Below are positions 59,916 to 64,000 of a DNA stretch of 64,000 nucleotides, piece after piece. Both the position numbers and the translations under genes were made by a program. Source of the stretch: Flavobacterium shii (GTDB lineage Bacteria; Bacteroidota; Bacteroidia; Flavobacteriales; Flavobacteriaceae); NCBI RefSeq assembly GCF_025847235.1, contig NZ_JAOZEW010000018.1:62001-126000 (forward strand), written 5' to 3'. Position 1 is the stretch's first letter, and every line of letters begins with the position of its first letter. The notes beneath the pieces were generated by a model. The model was not told the DNA's origin. It was given only the letters and a program-made list of their open reading frames with translations, and did not search any database.

Positions 59916-61379
59916 ATGCTAAAGCAATTTTTAAATTTAAAATTATCTCAGAAATTATCTCCTCAGCAAATTCAGTTGATGAAGTTAATTCAATTGCCTA
60001 CGCAAGCTTTTGAACAACGTTTATTAGAAGAAATGAACGAAAATCCGGCTCTAGAAGCTGGAAAAGAAGAGGAATACGAAGCGGATGAGTTTGCTAATGA
60101 AGAATATGATGATTATGATGATGCAGAATCTGACAGAATTGAAGCCGATGATATTAACATCGACGAATACTTAAGCGACGACGATACTCCGGATTATAAA
60201 ACTCAAGCTAATAATTATAGTGATGATGATCAGGAACGTGAAACTCCGTTTGCATCGCCAGTTAGTTTTCATCAGGACTTAATTAATCAGTTAAATACTT
60301 TTATCTTAAATGATGAAGAGCGCGAAATTGCCGAATTTCTTGTAGGAAGTATCGATGATATGGGATACATACGAAGAAGTATTCCCGATATTGTAGATGA
60401 TATGGCATTTACACAAGGTATTTATACGGATGAGGCAACAGTCGAAAAAATGCTTCATGTAATTCATGAACTAGAACCTTCGGGCGTTGGTGCACGGGAT
60501 TTACAGGAATGTTTATTACTACAATTAAAACATAGAACTCCAACAGAATATGTAGAATTAGCAATTGATATTATCGAAAACCAATTTGACGCTTTTACTA
60601 AAAAGCACTACGATAAACTGTTACAAAAATACAATGTTTCGAATGAGCAACTTAAAAAAGCTGTTCACGAAATAGAAAAGTTAAATCCTAAACCAGGTGG
60701 TGCATTTACAGGAAACAATAAAGTTACCGAGAATGTGGTTCCTGATTTTGCCATACGTATTATAGACGGTGAGCTTGAATTGACCTTAAACGGAAGAAAT
60801 GCTCCTTCGCTGCATGTTTCTAAAGATTACCAGGAAATGATGCAAACGTATAAGGATTCCAGAGATAAATCGACAGCACAAAAAGATGCCGTACAATTTA
60901 TAAAACAAAAACTGGATTCGGCTAAATGGTTTATCGATGCTATACGCCAGCGTCAGGAAACTTTATTTGTAACCATGGATGCGATTATGCATTATCAGGA
61001 AGAATACTTCCTGGATGGTGATGAAACCAAACTAAAACCGATGATTCTTAAAGATATCGCCGATATGGTTGGGTTGGATATTTCGACAATTTCACGTGTT
61101 GCAAACAGTAAATATGTAGAAACTCCTTATGGAACAAAACTGATAAAAGAATTCTTCTCGGAAGCGATGAAAAATGATCAGGGTGAAGATGTTTCGACTT
61201 TGGAAATCAAGAAAATTTTACAAAATACAATCGAAGAAGAAGATAAAAAGAAACCACTTCCAGATGATCAACTTGCAGAAATCCTGAAAGAAAAAGGATA
61301 TCCTATTGCTCGAAGAACTATTGCAAAATATCGTGAGCAACTTGATATTCCTGTAGCAAGAATGCGTAAAAAAATGTAA
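59916..61379 (+). CDS. rpoN: RNA polymerase sigma-54 factor
   Basis: A 487-residue sigma-54. The N-terminal activator-interacting region opens MLKQFLNLKLSQKLSPQQIQ and is Gln/Leu rich, followed by an acidic linker (about 50-110, unusually rich in Asp/Glu), the core-binding domain, the HTH (DIADMVGLDISTISRVANSK, about 382-401) and the C-terminal RpoN box ARRTIAKYRE (about 467-476). It directs transcription from -24/-12 promoters with AAA+ activators. None of its activators lies in this window. A strong hairpin follows. Confidence 0.97.
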   Translation: MLKQFLNLKLSQKLSPQQIQLMKLIQLPTQAFEQRLLEEMNENPALEAGKEEEYEADEFANEEYDDYDDAESDRIEADDINIDEYLSDDDTPDYKTQANNYSDDDQERETPFASPVSFHQDLINQLNTFILNDEEREIAEFLVGSIDDMGYIRRSIPDIVDDMAFTQGIYTDEATVEKMLHVIHELEPSGVGARDLQECLLLQLKHRTPTEYVELAIDIIENQFDAFTKKHYDKLLQKYNVSNEQLKKAVHEIEKLNPKPGGAFTGNNKVTENVVPDFAIRIIDGELELTLNGRNAPSLHVSKDYQEMMQTYKDSRDKSTAQKDAVQFIKQKLDSAKWFIDAIRQRQETLFVTMDAIMHYQEEYFLDGDETKLKPMILKDIADMVGLDISTISRVANSKYVETPYGTKLIKEFFSEAMKNDQGEDVSTLEIKKILQNTIEEEDKKKPLPDDQLAEILKEKGYPIARRTIAKYREQLDIPVARMRKKM

Positions 61380-61452
61380 TTGTTTTTTACTATTCATTTT
61401 ACCACTAAGGAATTAAAAGAATTTAAGCATTGACTCTTTATGAGTTATATAT

Positions 61453-61494
61453 AAAAAGAAACCCGACAACTATATAATTGTCGGGTTTCTTTTT
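61453..61494. terminator. Bidirectional terminator between rpoN and the convergent gene
   Basis: A 17-bp perfect stem (AAAAAGAAACCCGACAA / TTGTCGGGTTTCTTTTT) with an 8-nt loop. The A and T runs at both ends allow it to stop transcription in both directions. Confidence 0.92.
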
Positions 61495-61508
61495 ATGCTC
61501 TAATTCTG

Positions 61509-61955
61509 TTATTTGTACTGTTCAGGTATAATTTTAATCTTAAATAAAAACTCATTCTTTTTATCGTTATAACTATAAATCAGAGTGAAATTATTATCTC
61601 TAAAATCCTTAAGTCCCGGATTTGCTTTGGCAGTGCTTAGCAAACTTTCCTCAATGTTCTTGCTTAATGCGCCAACATCTGTAGTTTCTTTGTCATTATT
61701 TACCAAGGTTAAATTGTATTGAGCAACTTTTTCCTGAATTAAACTAACACTGTCTAAACGAATTCCTTCCTGAATCGTTAAAGGACAATTTTTATTATAC
61801 TTCGTAACTAATTCTGTCATATGTTTATCGACAGCAGATGGTCCTTTAAAAAAATAATACTGAATTAAATTTGCAGAAATTGCCAGAATCGCCACAACTA
61901 CAACAGCTATTATTACTTGCGTAATTACTTTTCTTTTCTTGCTTTTTTCCTGCAT
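61509..61955 (-). CDS. Single-span membrane protein of unknown function
   Basis: A 148-residue protein with a basic N-terminus (MQEKSKKRKV), a membrane helix at about 12-33 and a periplasmic domain that follows (SAVDKHMTELVTKYNKNCPL to the end). The domain is mixed alpha/beta, with one Cys. Sequence is only weakly family-like, with the look of DUF-type proteins of Bacteroidota; no catalytic motif is seen. It stands between the rpoN terminator and tdk on the minus strand; 44 bp separate it from the tdk stop. Confidence 0.7.
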   Translation of the reverse strand: MQEKSKKRKVITQVIIAVVVVAILAISANLIQYYFFKGPSAVDKHMTELVTKYNKNCPLTIQEGIRLDSVSLIQEKVAQYNLTLVNNDKETTDVGALSKNIEESLLSTAKANPGLKDFRDNNFTLIYSYNDKKNEFLFKIKIIPEQYK

Positions 61956-61999
61956 TATTATTTTGTTTAGTTATTGTTCTAAAAAGATATAAAAAAAAT

Positions 62000-62590
62000 C
62001 TATTTCTCCTGATTCTTTTTCATGGCATTATAATAAGCAGCACGACTTAACGGCTCATATTCTTCGGTTTCCCCCAACATGACTAATTTATCATTATCGG
62101 TCTTACGGAAACTATAATTTGCCAAATTCCCTGTTCTTGTACAAACTGCATGTACTTTGGTTACATATTCAGCTGTTGCCATAAGTCCCGGCATAGGACC
62201 AAATGGATTTCCTTTAAAATCCATATCCAATCCTGCAACAATTACGCGAATTCCCTGATTAGCGAGATCATTACATACGGTAATAATTTCGTCATCAAAA
62301 AACTGTGCTTCATCAATCCCTACAACATCACAACCTTGTGCCAAAATTGCAATATTAGCCGCAGCAGGAACTGGTGTTGAGCGAATTTCGTTGGCATCAT
62401 GAGACACAACCATTTCGTCATGATAACGGGTATCAATAGCGGGTTTAAAAATTTCGACCTTCTGTTTGGCAAATTGAGCTCTTTTTAATCTGCGAATTAA
62501 CTCTTCGGTTTTACCCGAAAACATTGACCCACAAATAACTTCAATCCAACCAAATTGTTCTTTGTGATTTACTGTATTTTCGAGAAACAT
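62000..62590 (-). CDS. tdk: Thymidine kinase
   Basis: A 196-residue type II thymidine kinase that phosphorylates thymidine with ATP for salvage. The P-loop GSMFSGKTEE (residues 21-30), DEAQFF lid block (about 93-98), IVAGLDMDFKGNPFG and the zinc-type Cys region (HAVCTRTGN; other ligands less clear) are seen. I start at ATG 62590 (MFLENTVNHKEQFG), since the extra 42 upstream codons are Lys/Asn/Leu-rich and lack family similarity. The gene is on the minus strand, divergent from the acidic-protein gene. Confidence 0.93.
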   Translation of the reverse strand: MFLENTVNHKEQFGWIEVICGSMFSGKTEELIRRLKRAQFAKQKVEIFKPAIDTRYHDEMVVSHDANEIRSTPVPAAANIAILAQGCDVVGIDEAQFFDDEIITVCNDLANQGIRVIVAGLDMDFKGNPFGPMPGLMATAEYVTKVHAVCTRTGNLANYSFRKTDNDKLVMLGETEEYEPLSRAAYYNAMKKNQEK

Positions 62591-62833
62591 TTTGTATTTT
62601 TCTGCCTTTAAAGATGAATAGTTTTTATTACTTTGTACTGGTAATAAATCAACATAAAAATTCGATACTTTTACGTTTTTCAAAAGTAGAAAATTTTTAT
62701 CAAATCGAAGATTCAAGAGCGTTTATTTAAAGAAATAAAAAGAATATTGCGCAATGTTTCCTTCATTTTTTGATTTTATCAAAAAGAAAACACATTTATA
62801 AATACGCCTAACTCATTATAATTTTTAAACGTC

Positions 62834-63814
62834 ATGAAAAAAAAATTGGAAGCCGATTTAATCAGCATTGCACATCGAATTTTAAAACTTAAGAACAAGT
62901 CCGATATCAATCAATTATATCTTGAAACGCAGAAATTATATGAAAAGCTGGCTGTTTTAAAGTTTATTGATGAGAATTTTGAAGATGCGAAGCCCACTAT
63001 TGGACGCCGAGAGATAGATTCTACGATTGAAACTTCATTTAAAAAAGAGGAAGTAATTCAACCTGAAAAAGCTCTTGCAATCGAAGAACCAATTGTAAAA
63101 GCAGCAATCATTGTAAATGAAGTTGTAGAAACTCCAGCTGAAGAAATTCCTGAGCCAATAGCTGAAATAGAAAGTAAACCCGAAGAGGTTTCTGAGCCTA
63201 TTATAGAAATTCCTGAACCAGAAATTGAACCAACTGAGCCAAATGAACCAGAAGTTGAAGAAATAAAAGCAGAAGAACCTGTTAAAGAGGAAAAAGTTGA
63301 AGAAGTAGCAGAAACTCCAATTCCAGATTTCATTCCTTCATTTGAACTAAAAGAAGAGGCTAAAGATGAAACTCCAGAGAAATCGGATGTTGTTCATATT
63401 TCGTTCGAAGATTTAATGGGAATCGATTATAGCAATGCACAATTTGTAAAAGTAGATAGCTTTGAAGCAGTTTCGCCTACTCCAACTCCGCCTGCTCCAA
63501 CTGAATTGAAAGAAAAGAAAAAAGAAGTTGCTGCAACAGCAGTTCTTGAAGAACCAAAACCAGTTTCTTTAAACGAAAAACTTTCAAAAGGATTTCATGT
63601 TGATCTTAACGACCGTATCGCATTCACAAAACATCTTTTCGGAAACAGTCCCGAAGATTACAATCGTGTTTTAAATCAATTAATCACATTTGATAGTTTT
63701 AGCGAAGCCAATGAATTCCTTGAAAGCATGGTAAAACCAGATTACAACAACTGGGAAGGAAAAGACGAATATGCAGAGCGTTTCGTAGGTATTATTGAGA
63801 AGAAATTTTCATAA
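62834..63814 (+). CDS. Acidic, Pro/Glu-rich protein with conserved ends, upstream of rsmI
   Basis: A 326-residue cytosolic protein in three parts: an N-terminal helix region (about 1-55, LISIAHRILKLKNKSDINQL, probably a coiled coil), a long low-complexity Glu/Pro/Val segment (about 70-180, with E-x-P repeats), and a conserved C-terminal helical domain (about 245-326, NDRIAFTKHLFGNSPEDYNR, VNQLITFDSFSEANEFLESM). I recognise the type as a common Bacteroidota protein of unknown function. It stands 120 bp upstream of rsmI on the same strand and may link to translation or ribosome work only by position. Confidence 0.75.
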   Translation: MKKKLEADLISIAHRILKLKNKSDINQLYLETQKLYEKLAVLKFIDENFEDAKPTIGRREIDSTIETSFKKEEVIQPEKALAIEEPIVKAAIIVNEVVETPAEEIPEPIAEIESKPEEVSEPIIEIPEPEIEPTEPNEPEVEEIKAEEPVKEEKVEEVAETPIPDFIPSFELKEEAKDETPEKSDVVHISFEDLMGIDYSNAQFVKVDSFEAVSPTPTPPAPTELKEKKKEVAATAVLEEPKPVSLNEKLSKGFHVDLNDRIAFTKHLFGNSPEDYNRVLNQLITFDSFSEANEFLESMVKPDYNNWEGKDEYAERFVGIIEKKFS

Positions 63815-63934
63815 ACAGATTTTTACCAATTTATTTTCGTGAAATTTTTAGCACTTTAAGCATTCGTGCTAATTCTTGACCCGAGCGAAAGCGAACAGAC
63901 GAAGTAAATCTGTGTTTAAATATTAAAACTTATT

Positions 63935-64000
63935 ATGTCTAAATTATATATTGTTCCCACGCCTATTGGCAACCTAGAAGACATGACTTTTCGAGCCATT
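63935..64000 (+). CDS. rsmI: 16S rRNA (cytidine-1402 2'-O)-methyltransferase, start only
   Basis: The first 22 codons, MSKLYIVPTPIGNLEDMTFR and two more, are visible before the window ends. This is the canonical N-terminus of RsmI, the SAM-dependent enzyme that methylates C1402 of 16S rRNA. The 120-bp spacer before it contains the word CGAGCGAAAGCGAACAGACG, with no evident promoter. Confidence 0.85.
   Translation, partial: MSKLYIVPTPIGNLEDMTFRAI

Noticed and set aside
63100..63330. A repetitive region resembling a CRISPR or minisatellite
   Set aside because: It is the codon-level repetition of a Glu/Pro-rich protein segment; unit length varies and there are no conserved spacer-repeat borders.

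Overview
The window is a chromosomal segment of a Bacteroidota bacterium, most likely a Flavobacterium or close relative. The evidence is AT-rich DNA, promoters of the TTG-N18-22-TAnnTTTG type, near absence of Shine-Dalgarno sites, a type IX secretion C-terminal sorting domain, a GLPGLI-family protein, several TonB-dependent receptors with carboxypeptidase-like regulatory domains, Bacteroidota-only families (DUF4296, DUF4271, DUF3098, DUF5686, DUF2931), and the ftsX-DUF3098-uppP-truB order. I saw no rRNA, tRNA, CRISPR array or complete insertion sequence.

Layout. 1-4009: a 5'-truncated TonB-dependent receptor, a beta-helix-like lipoprotein and a small T9SS-sorted protein. 4095-10480: a LuxE-like protein converging with tyrS, a receptor-like outer-membrane protein paired with a GLPGLI protein, and a small exported protein. 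10770-19436: an XRE regulator, a nucleotide-sugar-type epimerase, a DUF4296 lipoprotein, dihydroorotase, a family-2 glycosyltransferase, DUF4271-hemD, an Lrp regulator and an MMPL exporter. 19634-26068: two paralogous Kef-type antiporters flank an SMR exporter and a LytS/LytTR two-component pair. 26209-37631: an accessory island on the minus strand. It has a DUF2235 Tle1-like lipase effector, a DUF4280 PAAR-like protein, an unknown 376-aa protein, and a decaying tandem array of DUF2931 lipoproteins that I interpret as immunity genes. 37970-46610: DUF5686 protein, frr, pyrH, a thioredoxin-like protein, a 25-codon micro-ORF, a toxin-antitoxin pair with a broken toxin, then truB, uppP, DUF3098 and ftsX. 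46883-49968: a candidate molybdenum locus (Mo-cofactor-type oxidoreductase domain, TonB receptor, ModE-like regulator) with twin dyad operators. 50243-57858: leuS carrying an in-frame DUF559 nuclease insertion, a lipoprotein divergent from a NarL-type two-component system with a 7-2-7 operator between them, and a YugP protease. 58330-64000: asnS, rpoN, a membrane protein, tdk, an acidic protein and the start of rsmI.

The two most remarkable things are the mobile-looking DUF559 nuclease domain embedded in frame in leucyl-tRNA synthetase, bounded by GC-rich inverted repeats, and the effector/immunity island with one intact effector and immunity paralogues at several stages of decay. Smaller signals are a toxin gene with a stop at codon 6 beside an intact antitoxin, a frameshifted TonB_C-type protein, twin CAGTAT-N12-ATACTG dyads before the molybdenum-type receptor, and several families of dispersed palindromic repeats in the intergenic DNA. 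All functional statements rest on motif recognition by eye, without database searches.
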